From positions 1-35,397 of the forward strand of contig NZ_JAFMPQ010000045.1 in the NCBI RefSeq assembly GCF_020667845.1: 35,397 nt of DNA, given 5' to 3'. This document shows, one piece after another, positions 9,614 to 19,109 of the stretch. The position numbers and the translations under genes are program-made. Under the pieces are notes generated by a model. It saw only the letters and a program-made list of their open reading frames with translations. It had not been told where the DNA came from and ran no database searches. Every line of letters begins with the position of its first letter. Position 1 is the first letter of the stretch. Origin of the DNA: Cognatishimia sp. F0-27. Lineage in GTDB: Bacteria; Pseudomonadota; Alphaproteobacteria; Rhodobacterales; Rhodobacteraceae.

Positions 9614-11109
9614 GCGCGGCCATCGCCCTTCTGGCCCTGACGCTGGGGCCAATCGGGGCGGTGCTGATCTGGGCCGAGGGGGTTTCCTCCCTGCGGCCCG
9701 GTGATCTGGCGGCGTTGCGGTTTACCGTTTGGCAGGCTTTCTTGTCGGCGCTGGTCAGTTGCCTGCTGGCGGTTCCTCTGGCCCGTGCGCTGGCCCGCCA
9801 GAGGTTCCGCGGGCGCGGCCTGTTGCTGGCGCTGCTGGGCGCGCCGTTCATCCTGCCCGTGATCGTGGCGGTCATGGGGCTGATCGCGGTCTTCGGTCAA
9901 TCCGGATTGATCAATCAGGCCTTCGCCGCTCTGGGCCTGCCCCGCTTTGACATCTACGGTCTGCACGGGGTCGTTCTCGCACATGTCTTCTTCAACCTGC
10001 CGCTTGCGACGCGGATGATGGTGCAGGCGTGGCTGGCCATCCCGGATGAGCGGTTTCGGCTGGCGGCCTCGCTTGGCCTGTCCCGTCGAGCGCTCTTTCT
10101 GACGCTGGAATGGCCGCTGATTCTGCGGATCCTGCCCGGGGCTTTCGCCGTGATCTTCGTGATTTGCCTGACAAGCTTTGCGGTGGCGCTGACGCTGGGT
10201 GGCGGGCCCCGCGCGACCACGGTTGAGTTGGCAATCTACCAGGCGATGCGGTTCGATTTCGATCCGGGCCGCGCCGCGGCGCTGGCCTTGCTGCAACTGG
10301 TGCTTGGTCTTGTGGCAGGTGTTGTTGCGCTGGCCCTATCGCCCCGACAGGGGTTCGGCGTGGGGCGCGACCGCTCTGTGCCGCGCTGGGACGGCGCCGG
10401 ACGCCGTGTGCTGGACGCGGTGGTGATCGCAGCTGCAGTGCTTTTTCTGTTGCTGCCGCTTGGCTTGGTCGTGGCGCGGGGAGTGCCGGGCCTCAGTTTG
10501 TTGGAGGGCGATACGATCCGCGCGGCGGGACATTCGGTGATCGTCGCGCTGGCCTCTACCCTGTTGTGCCTCGTCTGGGCTCTGGCGCTCAGCACGCGGC
10601 GCGGGGAGTTGCTCGCGCTGATGGCGATTGCCATATCGCCGCTGGTGCTGGGGGCGGGCCTGTTCCTCGTGCTGCGGCCCTTCGTCAACCCGTTTTCCAT
10701 GGCACTGCCGGTCACGGCACTGGTCAACGCGCTGATGGCGCTGCCCTTTGCCTTGCGGGTTTTGCGCCCGGAGGCGGAATCGATACGCACGGATTTTCTG
10801 CGCCTGCGACAGACCTTGCGTCTGACCGGATGGGCCTGGACGCGGCTGGTGCTCTTGCCGCGCTTGCGGCGCCCGTTGGGGTTTGCCGGCGGGCTGACGG
10901 CGGCGCTGGCGATGGGGGATCTGGGCGTGATCGCGCTGTTTGCGGATCCGGATCGCGCGACGCTGCCGTTGCAGGTCTATCGTCTGATGGGATCGTACCA
11001 GATGGAGGCTGCGGCCGGGGCGGCGCTGCTGCTTCTGGTTCTGAGCTTTGGTCTGTTCTGGCTTTTTGACAGGGGAGGGCGCGTTCATGCTCAGTCTCGA
11101 ACAGGTTGA
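9589..11109 (+). CDS. thiP: Thiamine ABC transporter, permease
   Basis: Inner-membrane permease of 506 residues with about twelve predicted helices in two homologous halves, as in other ThiP proteins, where one chain supplies both transmembrane domains. Each half holds an EAA-like cytoplasmic loop that docks with ThiQ: one near ERFRLAASLGLSRRALF (about residues 154-170) and one near TDFLRLRQTLRLTGWAW (about 397-413). Translation begins inside the end of thiB and stops inside the start of thiQ, so the three products are made together. No strong Shine-Dalgarno precedes the ATG, consistent with coupling. Confidence 0.92.
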   Translation: MAQRLVTLSAAIALLALTLGPIGAVLIWAEGVSSLRPGDLAALRFTVWQAFLSALVSCLLAVPLARALARQRFRGRGLLLALLGAPFILPVIVAVMGLIAVFGQSGLINQAFAALGLPRFDIYGLHGVVLAHVFFNLPLATRMMVQAWLAIPDERFRLAASLGLSRRALFLTLEWPLILRILPGAFAVIFVICLTSFAVALTLGGGPRATTVELAIYQAMRFDFDPGRAAALALLQLVLGLVAGVVALALSPRQGFGVGRDRSVPRWDGAGRRVLDAVVIAAAVLFLLLPLGLVVARGVPGLSLLEGDTIRAAGHSVIVALASTLLCLVWALALSTRRGELLALMAIAISPLVLGAGLFLVLRPFVNPFSMALPVTALVNALMALPFALRVLRPEAESIRTDFLRLRQTLRLTGWAWTRLVLLPRLRRPLGFAGGLTAALAMGDLGVIALFADPDRATLPLQVYRLMGSYQMEAAAGAALLLLVLSFGLFWLFDRGGRVHAQSRTG

Positions 11110-11803
11110 GATCGCCATGGGCAAGGAGCGTTTGTGCGCGGCATTCGACGTGCCGCGCGCGGCTCGGGTCGCCATTCTCGGCCCATCCGGGGCAGGCAAG
11201 TCTACCCTGCTCGATGTCGTGGCCGGGTTTCGCCATCCTGATCGTGGTCGGATCCTGTGGTCCGGCACCGACATGACCGCGATGCCCCCGGAGAAAAGAC
11301 CGGTCTCAATCCTCTTTCAGGACGGGAACCTTTTTCCCCATCTGAGTGTTCGGCGCAACCTTGCGCTGGCGCTGCGCCCCGATGGGCGCAAGCCCGATTC
11401 CGCGGGTCAGACGCGCCTAGGCGACGCGTTGGGCCGTGTGGCGCTCGACGGGATGGAAGATCGTCTGCCCGGCACGTTGTCGGGCGGACAGCAAAGCCGG
11501 GTGGCGCTGGCGCGGGTGCTGTTGCAGGATCGGCCGCTGCTGCTGCTGGATGAACCATTTTCGGCACTGGGGCCGGGATTGCGACACGAGATGATTGATC
11601 TGGTCACCGATGTCGCAACGGAGATTGACGCACTCTTGATGATGGTCACGCATGATCCGTCGGACGCTCGGCGTTTTGCCAGTCACATAATCCTCGTCGC
11701 GGATGGGCTGGCCCATCCGCCGCAGGACACGGCGGCCCTGTTTGCGGATCCGCCACCCGCCTTTCGCGACTACCTGGGTCGAAGTGCCGATCCGGCACCC
11801 TGA
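11087..11803 (+). CDS. thiQ: Thiamine ABC transporter, ATP-binding protein
   Basis: Cytoplasmic ATPase of the thiamine importer, 238 residues. Walker A is GPSGAGKST near residue 33, the Q-loop LFQDGNLFPH follows, the ABC signature is LSGGQQSRVALARVLL, Walker B is LLLLDEPFSALG, and the H-loop is MMVTHDPSDA. The ATG at 11087 is preceded by AGGGGAGGG within the end of thiP, with 23 nt of overlap. The operon ends at a bidirectional terminator about 65 nt downstream. Confidence 0.95.
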   Translation: MLSLEQVEIAMGKERLCAAFDVPRAARVAILGPSGAGKSTLLDVVAGFRHPDRGRILWSGTDMTAMPPEKRPVSILFQDGNLFPHLSVRRNLALALRPDGRKPDSAGQTRLGDALGRVALDGMEDRLPGTLSGGQQSRVALARVLLQDRPLLLLDEPFSALGPGLRHEMIDLVTDVATEIDALLMMVTHDPSDARRFASHIILVADGLAHPPQDTAALFADPPPAFRDYLGRSADPAP

Positions 11804-11866
11804 CCCGTTGCGTGATCGGGCGCATGGCAACCCGGCGAGGCCCGGCACAATCATGAACCGTCGCAC

Positions 11867-11895
11867 AAAAAAAGCCCCGCCAAAGCGGGGCTTTT
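11867..11895. terminator. Bidirectional terminator between thiQ and petC
   Basis: A seven-A run, GCCCCGC, the loop CAAA, GCGGGGC and TTTT give a hairpin that has a T-run on both strands. It can end the plus-strand thiBPQ transcript and the minus-strand petABC transcript. Confidence 0.92.
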
Positions 11896-11919
11896 CGATG
11901 TTCGGGCGATCAAAGGCGA

Positions 11920-12711
11920 TCAGGCATCCTTGCGATACTTGATCGGCTTCCAGATACGCTTGTTCGTGAGGTAGAGCAGAACCGACAGCACGGTCAGGAA
12001 CAGCACGCCGACAAAACCGGCCTGCTTGCGTGCCATCATCTTGGGCTCTGCGGTCCACATCAGGAAGGCCGCGACGTCCTTGGACTGGCTTTCGATGGTG
12101 GCTTCGTGGCCATCGTCGAATTCCACGTCATCGCCGTAGAGCGGCGGCGCCATGGAGATCCAGCCGCCCGGGAACGCCGTGTTCTCGTAGAGGATCGAGC
12201 CTGCTTCTTCCTTTTCCTCGCCGGTATAACCGGCGAGAAGGGACGCAATGTACTCGGCGCCGCCCATGCCCTTGAAGAACTGGTTGATGCCGAGACCATA
12301 GGGGCCGTGGAAGCCTGCACGGGCTTTTGCCATCAGCGACAGGTCAGGTGCACCGGCGGCCTCATTGGCGGGGAAGTTGTCGACCGGCCGCGCGGGGCGG
12401 AAGTCTTCAAGCTCCTCGTCATAGACCTCGAACATTTGCTCGGCATAGGCACGAACTTGGTCCTCGGGCATGCCGGGGCCGCTTTCGTCGGAAAGCGTCC
12501 GGATCGGCACATATTTCAGCCCGTGGCAGGCCGCACAGACCTCGGTGTAGACCTTGAGGCCGCGTTGCAGCTGGTTCTGGTCAAACGTGCCGAACGGTCC
12601 CTCGAAGGAGAAGTCGTAGTCTGTGACTTCGCCCGATGCCCCGGCGGCAAAGGCGCCGGTGGCAGAGAGCGCGAGAGCCGTCAGCGCCGAAAGGGTGAGT
12701 TTGCGGATCAT
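11920..12711 (-). CDS. petC: Cytochrome c1 of the bc1 complex
   Basis: Membrane-anchored c-type cytochrome that passes electrons from the Rieske centre to cytochrome c. The product is 263 residues. A Sec signal peptide occupies about residues 1-22 (ending GAFA-A). The haem c motif CAACH is near residue 55. The family segment around [16 protein letters not shown] and the acidic [20 protein letters not shown] stretch, containing the methionine expected as axial ligand, are present. A C-terminal helix ([20 protein letters not shown]) anchors it, followed by the basic tail. The start at 12711 gives a proper signal peptide; longer in-frame starts would read into petB. It is the third gene of petABC. 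Confidence 0.95.
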   Translation of the reverse strand: MIRKLTLSALTALALSATGAFAAGASGEVTDYDFSFEGPFGTFDQNQLQRGLKVYTEVCAACHGLKYVPIRTLSDESGPGMPEDQVRAYAEQMFEVYDEELEDFRPARPVDNFPANEAAGAPDLSLMAKARAGFHGPYGLGINQFFKGMGGAEYIASLLAGYTGEEKEEAGSILYENTAFPGGWISMAPPLYGDDVEFDDGHEATIESQSKDVAAFLMWTAEPKMMARKQAGFVGVLFLTVLSVLLYLTNKRIWKPIKYRKDA

Positions 12712-12730
12712 TGTCTGAATGTCCTCTCTC

Positions 12731-14077
12731 TTATTCTGCCGGTGTCGGGTCGGCGACGGTGGTCGTGCCTCCCGATGCGGCCTTGTTCGCCTGGAAGTCC
12801 TCTTCGATCGTCGCAGGCTGCGGCAAGGGCTTCTCGATGACACCGAGCAACGGCAGGATCACGAGGAAGTAGGCAAACCAGTAGGTCGAGCCAATCAGCG
12901 CGATATACGGGTAGATGCCCTCTGCAGGCATGGCGCCGACCCAGGTCAGAACCACGAAGTTCACGACAAAGACCCAGAACCACCACTTGAACATCGGGCG
13001 ATAGCGACCGGAGCGGACCGACGACGTGTCGAGCCACGGTGCGAGTGCCATCACGGCGATGGCGCCGAACATAGCGATCACACCGAAGAACTTGGCGTCG
13101 ATGATGCCACCGGTGATCCAGTTGGCTGCGATCACGACCCAGACGTCACCGTCAAAGGCACGCAGGATCGCGTAGAACGGCAGGAAGTACCATTCCGGAA
13201 CGATGTGCGCCGGTGTCGCCAGCGGGTTGGCTTCGATGTAGTTGTCGGGGTGCCCGAGATAGTTGGGCATGAAGCCGACAATGGCGAAGAACACCGCGAG
13301 GATGATCGCGAGCGCGAACAGGTCCTTGATGACGAAATACGGCCAGAAAGGAACGGTATCCTTTTCGGCTTCGGCTTTCGAGGTGCGGCGCACTTCAACA
13401 CCGGTCGGGTTGTTGTTTCCCGTGGTGTGGAAGGCCCAGATATGCACGATCACGAGGCCGAGAATCAGGAACGGCATCAGGTAGTGCAGCGAGAAGAAGC
13501 GGTTCAGCGTTGCGTTATCCACCGCCGGTCCGCCCAGCAACCAGGTCTGCAGCGCGTCGCCCACGAAGGGGATGGCGCCAAAGAGGCCGGTGATCACGGT
13601 TGCGCCCCAGAAGGACATCTGACCCCAAGGCAGCACGTAGCCCATGAAGGCGGTGCCCATCATCAGCAGGTAGATCAGCATGCCGATGATCCACGTGATC
13701 TCGCGCGGGGCCTTGTAGGACCCGTAATAGAGCGAGCGGAAGATATGCGCGTAGACCGCCACAAAGAACAGCGAGGCGCCGTTCATGTGCACGTAGCGCA
13801 GCATCGCGCCGCCATTCACGTTGCGCATGATGTGCTCGACGCTGGCAAAGGCCAGGTCGACATGCGGTGTGTAATGCATCACGAGCACGACGCCGGTGAT
13901 GATCTGCAGCACGAGGGTAAAGGTGAGGACAATGCCCCAGATCCACATCCAATTCAGGTTCTTGGGTGTGGGGATCATGAGGGTGTCATACATCAGTCCG
14001 ACGATTGGCAGCCGCTTGTGCAGCCACTTCTCGCCACCTGACTTCGGTTCGTAATGGTCGTGCGGAATTCCGGCCAT
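12731..14077 (-). CDS. petB: Cytochrome b of the bc1 complex
   Basis: Integral membrane subunit that holds haems bL and bH and the two quinol/quinone sites. The product is 448 residues, a full-length bc1-type cytochrome b with eight predicted helices rather than the split b6/subunit IV form. The histidine ligands lie in helices around [18 protein letters not shown] and [17 protein letters not shown]. The Qo-site motif is [13 protein letters not shown]. The start is preceded by AAGGAGA. Spacing is 11 nt from petA and 19 nt to petC, so the three are one operon. Confidence 0.97.
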   Translation of the reverse strand: MAGIPHDHYEPKSGGEKWLHKRLPIVGLMYDTLMIPTPKNLNWMWIWGIVLTFTLVLQIITGVVLVMHYTPHVDLAFASVEHIMRNVNGGAMLRYVHMNGASLFFVAVYAHIFRSLYYGSYKAPREITWIIGMLIYLLMMGTAFMGYVLPWGQMSFWGATVITGLFGAIPFVGDALQTWLLGGPAVDNATLNRFFSLHYLMPFLILGLVIVHIWAFHTTGNNNPTGVEVRRTSKAEAEKDTVPFWPYFVIKDLFALAIILAVFFAIVGFMPNYLGHPDNYIEANPLATPAHIVPEWYFLPFYAILRAFDGDVWVVIAANWITGGIIDAKFFGVIAMFGAIAVMALAPWLDTSSVRSGRYRPMFKWWFWVFVVNFVVLTWVGAMPAEGIYPYIALIGSTYWFAYFLVILPLLGVIEKPLPQPATIEEDFQANKAASGGTTTVADPTPAE

Positions 14078-14088
14078 GAAAGGTCTCC

Positions 14089-14646
14089 TTATCCCAGCAA
14101 GATCGTTGTTTCATCGACAAATTCGGCGGCCGGAACCGGAAGGTTCTCAGGTGCCGGCCCGCGGCGGATACGGCCCGAAAGGTCGTAATGCGAGCCGTGG
14201 CAGGGGCAGAACCAGCCGCCAAAGTCACCGGCATTGTCCAGCGGGATGCAGCCGAGGTGGGTGCACACGCCCGTCATCACCAGCCATTCGCCGGCCTCAT
14301 CGAGCGAGCGGTTTTCGTCCGCGGCATCGGTGCCCGGCTCATTTGCGTTGCGCGACATCGGGTCGGGCAGTTCGGAAAGCTCAACCGACCGCGCTTGCGC
14401 GATCTCGTCTTCCGTCCGGCGACGGATAAAGACAGGCTTGCCCAGAAACAGCACGCGAAGCTGCGACCCAGGTTCAATTCCGGATACATCAACCCGCAGC
14501 ACACTGGCAGCGCGCACATCGGCGGAGGGGTTCATCTGGTGGACAAGCGGCCAGACTGCGGCACCGGTCGCAACCGCGCCAGCCCCGGCCGTGGCATAGT
14601 AGAGGAAATCCCTCCGGGTGCCTTCGTGATCGTCAGTATGTGACAC
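14089..14646 (-). CDS. petA: Rieske iron-sulfur protein of the bc1 complex
   Basis: Holds the [2Fe-2S] cluster that takes the first electron from quinol. The product is 185 residues. The N-terminus has a twin-arginine motif ([10 protein letters not shown]) and one hydrophobic helix, which fits Tat-dependent insertion and an uncleaved anchor. The cluster ligands are in CTHLGC and CPCHGSHYD, each giving one Cys and one His plus the disulfide pair. The [10 protein letters not shown] segment (Pro loop) follows. A GGAGAAAA element precedes the ATG. First gene of petABC; the promoter should lie within 14647-14843, but I could not pick out a convincing -35/-10 pair. Confidence 0.96.
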   Translation of the reverse strand: MSHTDDHEGTRRDFLYYATAGAGAVATGAAVWPLVHQMNPSADVRAASVLRVDVSGIEPGSQLRVLFLGKPVFIRRRTEDEIAQARSVELSELPDPMSRNANEPGTDAADENRSLDEAGEWLVMTGVCTHLGCIPLDNAGDFGGWFCPCHGSHYDLSGRIRRGPAPENLPVPAAEFVDETTILLG

Positions 14647-14861
14647 GAGGTTTTCTCCATAGTTTCGGGGCTGACATGACAGCCGCTCACAGAATCCATG
14701 GGCCGCGGAGGATGCCGCTGCCTCATCGCCCGGCTATGTAGCGGGCAGGGGGTATGGCGTCCAGCGCACAAAGCCGCGATAAAGCACAAAGCGCCGATGT
14801 GTCGCGGTTGTATCGCCCCTCCCGAGACAGGTAGACAGTCCTCATGTCATGGAGACCCGAC

Positions 14862-15527
14862 ATGTCCCCTTTGCGTCAAAGAACAGCCGTTATCGCCATC
14901 ATCGCCGCCGCAGGTGCATCACCCGCTCAGGCCGAGATGGAGGTCTCGCTTTATTCCGGCTGGCAGACCGCCCCGCACAGTCGTGTTGACGGCGACTATC
15001 CCGGCGGCGGATCGTTCGATGCGTTGATCGGATGGGAGGGGCGGTCGTTCGACATGCCGCCCTATTATGGATTGCGTGGGACGTGGTGGCGCAACGAAAC
15101 ACTCGGATTCGGCATCGAGTTCACCCATTCCAAGGTCTATGCGCCGGACGACGAAAAGACCGTGCTTGGGTTCTCTGCGCTTGAATTCACCGATGGCCTC
15201 AACATTCTGACGGTCAACGTCATGCGCCGCTGGCCCGAAAAATGGGGAACGGCGACGCCTTATATTGGTGGCGGCATCGGTATCGCGTTCCCGCATGTGG
15301 ATGTGGAATACAGGCCTGGCGGGTCCAAGACCTTCGAATATCAGCTGACCGGCCCTGCGGCCCGGATCATGGCGGGCATCAGCTACCCGTTGACCGAGCG
15401 GCTGTCGGTCTTCGGAGAGTATCAGTTTACCTATAGCTCGAATTCGGCGGAACTTGACGGCGGCGGCTCGTTGAACAGCGAGATCAAGACCAACGCGCTC
15501 AATATCGGGCTTTCGCTCAAATTCTGA
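14862..15527 (+). CDS. Outer-membrane beta-barrel protein (lipid A oxidase-like family)
   Basis: The product is 221 residues with a signal peptide ([20 protein letters not shown]..., cleavage probably at AQA-E). The mature protein shows alternating polar/hydrophobic strands and ends in LSLKF, with the C-terminal Phe typical of outer-membrane barrels. The motifs [29 protein letters not shown] and [10 protein letters not shown] agree with a small eight-stranded barrel. I recall similar Rhodobacteraceae sequences being annotated as lipid A oxidase or OmpW-like, but I cannot confirm the enzymatic role from sequence. The start at 14862 has GGAG seven bases upstream; an in-frame ATG at 14844 lacks one. 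It is divergent from petABC. Confidence 0.7.
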   Translation: MSPLRQRTAVIAIIAAAGASPAQAEMEVSLYSGWQTAPHSRVDGDYPGGGSFDALIGWEGRSFDMPPYYGLRGTWWRNETLGFGIEFTHSKVYAPDDEKTVLGFSALEFTDGLNILTVNVMRRWPEKWGTATPYIGGGIGIAFPHVDVEYRPGGSKTFEYQLTGPAARIMAGISYPLTERLSVFGEYQFTYSSNSAELDGGGSLNSEIKTNALNIGLSLKF

Positions 15528-15941
15528 GGCGGGACAGGGCTGGCTGCTTTCTGGCGGCCAGACCCTGCGTATACACACACTCATGGAGGTCGCGTTGCGC
15601 AAGCGACGCGCTGTGCGGGGCCGGGGCGTCTCTGCGGTGCGCACGCGGGCGTCTTCCGGCGTTCGGGCAGGGCGTTTGCGCGGGCAAATTGGGGGGCTCG
15701 TCAAGCGAGCCCGCCCCTCGCGGGCCGCGCCCTTTTCGCTCGCCGGAAAACGCGGCCGGGGCGGTGGCGGCCCCATCCGATCTGCGGCGCGCGCGGTAGC
15801 CATGTCTTTTGGTCCGATGGCGGCGCGCCCACTTGGTCAGCCCTCCACGATCCGCAGTCTGAGACCGGCACCAAGGTTGCCTCGTTCGATCTGCCCTTTG
15901 GGGATTCGGCGGGCGGAGGCCGCGGTCCTGACGCCCGTGGC
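15528..15941. other. Gene-free stretch with two hairpins
   Basis: No reading frame in these 414 bp gives a recognisable protein. Two perfect or near-perfect hairpins stand out. At 15591-15610, CGCGTTGC pairs with GCGACGCG (one G-T) closing a GCAA tetraloop. At 15694-15712, GGGCTCG pairs with CGAGCCC around TCAAG. Neither is followed by a T-run, so they may be 3'-UTR structures of the barrel gene, or part of an unrecognised RNA. Confidence 0.5.
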
Positions 15942-16547
15942 TCAGCCCGTCGGCTCGGTCGCCTGCATCGAGGGGCGTTCGCAGAATGCTTTGTGCCAGG
16001 CGGCGAGCGCGTCATGGCCGGTGCGCCAGCTGCGTGCGTCATGCCGGAAATCGAGATAGCTCAGCGCGCATCCGACGGCGATATGCGCGGCATCCATCGG
16101 ACCGGCCAGATGGCTCATCCAGCGGGTTTCAATCGCATCGAGGGCGCGAGCGACCTTGCCCCATTGCCCTTCCATCCATTCCGTCGAAACCTGTTCTGGC
16201 TTGCGGAAGCGCTGTTCGTAGATCACCAGCACCGCAGCATCCATGATCCCGTCGGCCGTCGCCTCCAGGGTCAGCGTGTCCCAGATCCGGGTCTGCGGAT
16301 AAAGCCCGGTCCCGGCCCGGTCATCGAGATAGCGGCAGATCACGCGGCTATCATACAGCGCCGGTCCGTTGGACCGCACAAGGGCCGGGATCTTGCCCAC
16401 AGGGTTGACCGCGACCAATCCGCTGTCGGGATCCAGCGGTGACGCCGTGACGTCGACCAGCTCGGTTTCCTCGAATTGCCCTGTTTCATGCAGCGTTACA
16501 AGAACCTTGCGGACAAAGGGTGACGGTCCGGCCTTGAGCAGTTTCAT
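15942..16547 (-). CDS. Glutathione S-transferase family protein
   Basis: Cytosolic protein of 201 residues. The N-terminal thioredoxin-like domain (about 1-78) starts MKLLKAGPSPFVRKV, where the Ser of GPSPF takes the place of the catalytic Ser/Cys/Tyr. It includes the conserved cis-Pro segment GKIPALV and the glutathione-binding DSRVICRYLDD. The helical C-terminal domain (about 85-195) contains the N-capping-type motif AAHIAVGCALSYLDFR. The start at 16547 is preceded by GGGAGGA. The substrate cannot be predicted. It lies on the same strand as xerC, with a hairpin at 16635-16651 between them, and is probably its own unit. Confidence 0.88.
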   Translation of the reverse strand: MKLLKAGPSPFVRKVLVTLHETGQFEETELVDVTASPLDPDSGLVAVNPVGKIPALVRSNGPALYDSRVICRYLDDRAGTGLYPQTRIWDTLTLEATADGIMDAAVLVIYEQRFRKPEQVSTEWMEGQWGKVARALDAIETRWMSHLAGPMDAAHIAVGCALSYLDFRHDARSWRTGHDALAAWHKAFCERPSMQATEPTG

Positions 16548-16634
16548 GTCTTTTCCTCCCTCGCTTGGCGTATCGCACCAAATGCGCTCCTTGTTCAATG
16601 ACAGAGCCCCTGCGCGCGCTCAAGCCCGATGAGC

Positions 16635-16651
16635 CTTGCGCGGGGCGCAAG
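16635..16651. other. Perfect 7-bp hairpin between xerC and the GST gene
   Basis: CTTGCGC pairs exactly with GCGCAAG around a GGG loop. It sits about 60 nt after the xerC stop and 88 nt before the GST start on the minus strand. No T-run follows, so it is at best a weak terminator or mRNA-end structure for xerC. Confidence 0.4.
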
Positions 16652-16712
16652 AGGCAGGAGGAAGCGGGGCACACGCAAGGCCAGCGCGAGCGGTCCCGAT
16701 CCGGGCCGCTGT

Positions 16713-17639
16713 TCAGCGCGCCTGCGGGTGGCTCGCCTCGTAGACCTTCATCAGCTGCACCTCGTCGACGGCGGTGTAGGCTTGCGTTGTAGACAGCGAA
16801 CTGTGGCCAAGCAATTCCTGGATGGCACGCAGATCCCCGCCCGCCGCGAGAAGATGCGTGGCAAAGCTGTGCCGCATGGCATGGGGAGTCGCCGTCGCCG
16901 GCAGACCCAGCTGCATGCGCGCGCGCTCGGTCACTTTCTGGATGAGCCTTGGATTGAGCGCGCCGCCCCGCGCGCCTCGAAAGACGGCCATATCCGGTTC
17001 CGTCGGGTAGGGACACAGCCGCAGATAGGTGTCCATGGCGCTCCGCGCGACCGGAAGAACAGGAACCAGTCGTTCCTTGTTGCCCTTGCCGATAATGCGC
17101 AGCGTGTCGCCGAGCGGGAGATCGCGACCGGTGAGGCCGAGCGCTTCGGAAATCCGCAAGCCACAGCCATACAGAAGGGTGATGACCGCCGCATCGCGCG
17201 CGCCGATCCAGCCATCACGGGCCTGCATCTCGACGCTCTCGATCATCGCGCGCGCGGCGTCTTCACTCAACGGACGCGGCAGTTTCTTTTGAAATTTCGG
17301 CGCGCGGGCCGCCAGAACGGCGGTTGGTTCGAACCCCTCACGCTCCGCAAGCCAACGGTAGAAGCTTTTCACCGCGGAGAGCTTTCGCGCCATCGAGCGC
17401 GACCCGAGCCCTCCGCCGCGAAGATGCGCAAGATACGCGCGCATGTCCAGCACGGAGACCCGCGCCAGCGGCGCCAGCCCCTGCGGCTCTGCATGATGGG
17501 CTGTCAGAAAGGCAATGAAGTCGGCCACATCGTTGCCATAGGCGGCGATGGTGTTCTTGGACCGGCCCTTGAGCGCGCGGGTGCTTTCCAGCCAGTCCGC
17601 CAGCGCATCGCGCGCGGCTTCTGACAGGGCGATGCTCAT
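16713..17639 (-). CDS. xerC: Tyrosine recombinase XerC
   Basis: Site-specific recombinase that, with XerD, resolves chromosome dimers at dif. The product is 308 residues. The N-terminal SAM-like core-binding domain spans about 10-95 (KNTIAAYGNDVADFIAFL). The catalytic residues are all visible: the first Arg in GCGLRISEALGL, the Lys in GKGNKERLVPVL, the His-x-x-Arg in HAMRHSFATHLL, the second His in LGHSSLSTTQAY, and the nucleophilic Tyr in the same segment. It follows a DUF484 gene by 58 nt, the same pairing found in many proteobacteria. There is no sign of a phage or integron nearby, so this is the housekeeping enzyme. Confidence 0.93.
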   Translation of the reverse strand: MSIALSEAARDALADWLESTRALKGRSKNTIAAYGNDVADFIAFLTAHHAEPQGLAPLARVSVLDMRAYLAHLRGGGLGSRSMARKLSAVKSFYRWLAEREGFEPTAVLAARAPKFQKKLPRPLSEDAARAMIESVEMQARDGWIGARDAAVITLLYGCGLRISEALGLTGRDLPLGDTLRIIGKGNKERLVPVLPVARSAMDTYLRLCPYPTEPDMAVFRGARGGALNPRLIQKVTERARMQLGLPATATPHAMRHSFATHLLAAGGDLRAIQELLGHSSLSTTQAYTAVDEVQLMKVYEASHPQAR

Positions 17640-17697
17640 GGGCGGCCCGTCCGCGACAGAGCGCCGGCGGATCGCCGGCTTGCATCATGCTGCGTGC

Positions 17698-18408
17698 TCA
17701 TGACAACCATCGCCGCATGGCCCGTTCAAAGACGCCACCAAAAAAGGCGAGCAGGTCGGTGCCTTGCTGCGGGGTGAACTGGCCGGGATCGACCGAACCC
17801 ATGACAAGCAGTCCCGGCAGGCGACCCGGGCCAAAATCGAGCCGCAGGCAGGCTTCAGAATGGATCCGGTGGGCCTGCTGCCCATAGACCCGCGCATCCC
17901 CTTGCCGGACCGCCCGAAGCGTGACCGGACGGGCAGGCGCTTCGCGATCGCCGGCGACATACTGCTCCACGAAACCCGGTTCGGCCACGGAGAGCACCTC
18001 GCCAAGGCGCTTGACCGCCGGGTCATCCTCGTCATTCTGCACCGTCTCCAGCACCAGCCGAACCACGTCAACGCGCAGGATTTCCGCGACCTCGCCGCCG
18101 AGATCGCGCAGAAAGGGCTCAAACTCGGTAGGGTCGAGCATGCGCAGGACCGCGCGGTGGATCTGGTTCGTCCCCGCGAGGTTCTCATAGGCCGCGGCGA
18201 TGACGGACCGATGCGTGTCTTCGAGCCGGTCGAGCCGCGCCTCCAGACGGTCCATCGCGATCCCGCGCAGATCGACGATATTGCTGCCCATGGCGCGTTC
18301 ATTCGCGGCGATCAGCGCCTGCATGAGATCGGTGTCTTCCAGAATCATGTCGGGGCTGGAGATGAGGGTTTCCCGGAGGGACTCCTCAATGCGTCGCGTA
18401 TTGGTCAT
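17698..18408 (-). CDS. DUF484 family protein
   Basis: Cytoplasmic protein of 236 residues. It has an N-terminal helical region with a coiled-coil stretch (DRLEARLDRLEDTHRSVI, about 53-70) and a GAF-like C-terminal half (about 90-230) with LVLETV and LPGLLVMGSVDPGQF segments. The arrangement matches DUF484, whose genes commonly stand immediately upstream of xerC; the molecular role is not established. The start codon has no strong Shine-Dalgarno. Upstream, 18409-18601 separates it from a divergent ABM-domain gene. Confidence 0.88.
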   Translation of the reverse strand: MTNTRRIEESLRETLISSPDMILEDTDLMQALIAANERAMGSNIVDLRGIAMDRLEARLDRLEDTHRSVIAAAYENLAGTNQIHRAVLRMLDPTEFEPFLRDLGGEVAEILRVDVVRLVLETVQNDEDDPAVKRLGEVLSVAEPGFVEQYVAGDREAPARPVTLRAVRQGDARVYGQQAHRIHSEACLRLDFGPGRLPGLLVMGSVDPGQFTPQQGTDLLAFFGGVFERAMRRWLS

Positions 18409-18601
18409 GGGGCGCCTGATTGCTGTGTGACTGCTTTGAATGCCGCTTTTGCGGTCGTTGGTAGCCTTGATCCTATGCGGGAGTCCCCGCTGTCAAGCGA
18501 TGTGCACCGCCCGACGCGGAACGGTTGCGGGTCGCGCGGGTTTGGTCACACCCGCGATCCGTGTCACACTGGGCGTGTCACGGGCCAAGAGGGAGCGCGC
18601 C

Positions 18602-18922
18602 ATGCCACGCATTGACCAGACCACTGAGGTGCAGACCGTCATCACCACCTTCGAGACCAGTCCGGGCACCTGTCAGGACTTGATGGATGCCCTGACCGAT
18701 GCCTATGCCGAGTTCATCTCCAAGCAGAAGGGGTTCATTGCAGCCGGTCTGCACGTGAATGATGCGCAGACACGGATTGCCAATTATTCCCAATGGGAGC
18801 GGCGTGAAGATTTTCAGGCGATGCTGCGCTCCGATGAGATGCGGTCGCGCAACCGGGGGTTTGCCCCGCTGTGCCGGAGCTTTGAACCGGTGCTTTACGA
18901 TGTCGTGGCCACGTTTGACTGA
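18602..18922 (+). CDS. ABM-domain (antibiotic biosynthesis monooxygenase-like) protein
   Basis: Small cytoplasmic protein of 106 residues with the dimeric ferredoxin-like ABM fold. Visible are the strand VQTVITTFET, the helix CQDLMDALTDAYAEFISKQKG, FIAAGLHVND, and the segment IANYSQWERREDFQAML, where the Trp sits at the position typical of this family. Such proteins include quinol monooxygenases and haem-degrading enzymes, and many are of unknown function; I cannot choose between them. The ATG at 18602 follows GAGGGAG. A longer in-frame start upstream gives a non-family leader and is rejected. Confidence 0.8.
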   Translation: MPRIDQTTEVQTVITTFETSPGTCQDLMDALTDAYAEFISKQKGFIAAGLHVNDAQTRIANYSQWERREDFQAMLRSDEMRSRNRGFAPLCRSFEPVLYDVVATFD

Positions 18923-19109
18923 TCCGGCCAGGCGGGCCGCGCCCCGTTTGCGGGCCGGAACCCGCGCAGGGAGGCTGTGCGGAAAGGCACAGTGCGGAAT
19001 GTGGTATCGTGCTGGACAGGGTTGCGCGGACTGATACCTCAAGGGTGACAGGACCGAAGACCGCCGGAGGGGCGGGCGGTCCGCAGTCCAACCCGAGGGA
19101 GATGCGACC

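Noticed and set aside
12719-14041. A 440-codon open frame on the plus strand opposite petB
   Set aside because: Its sequence is an Asp/His/Glu-rich shadow of the petB codons with no family resemblance.
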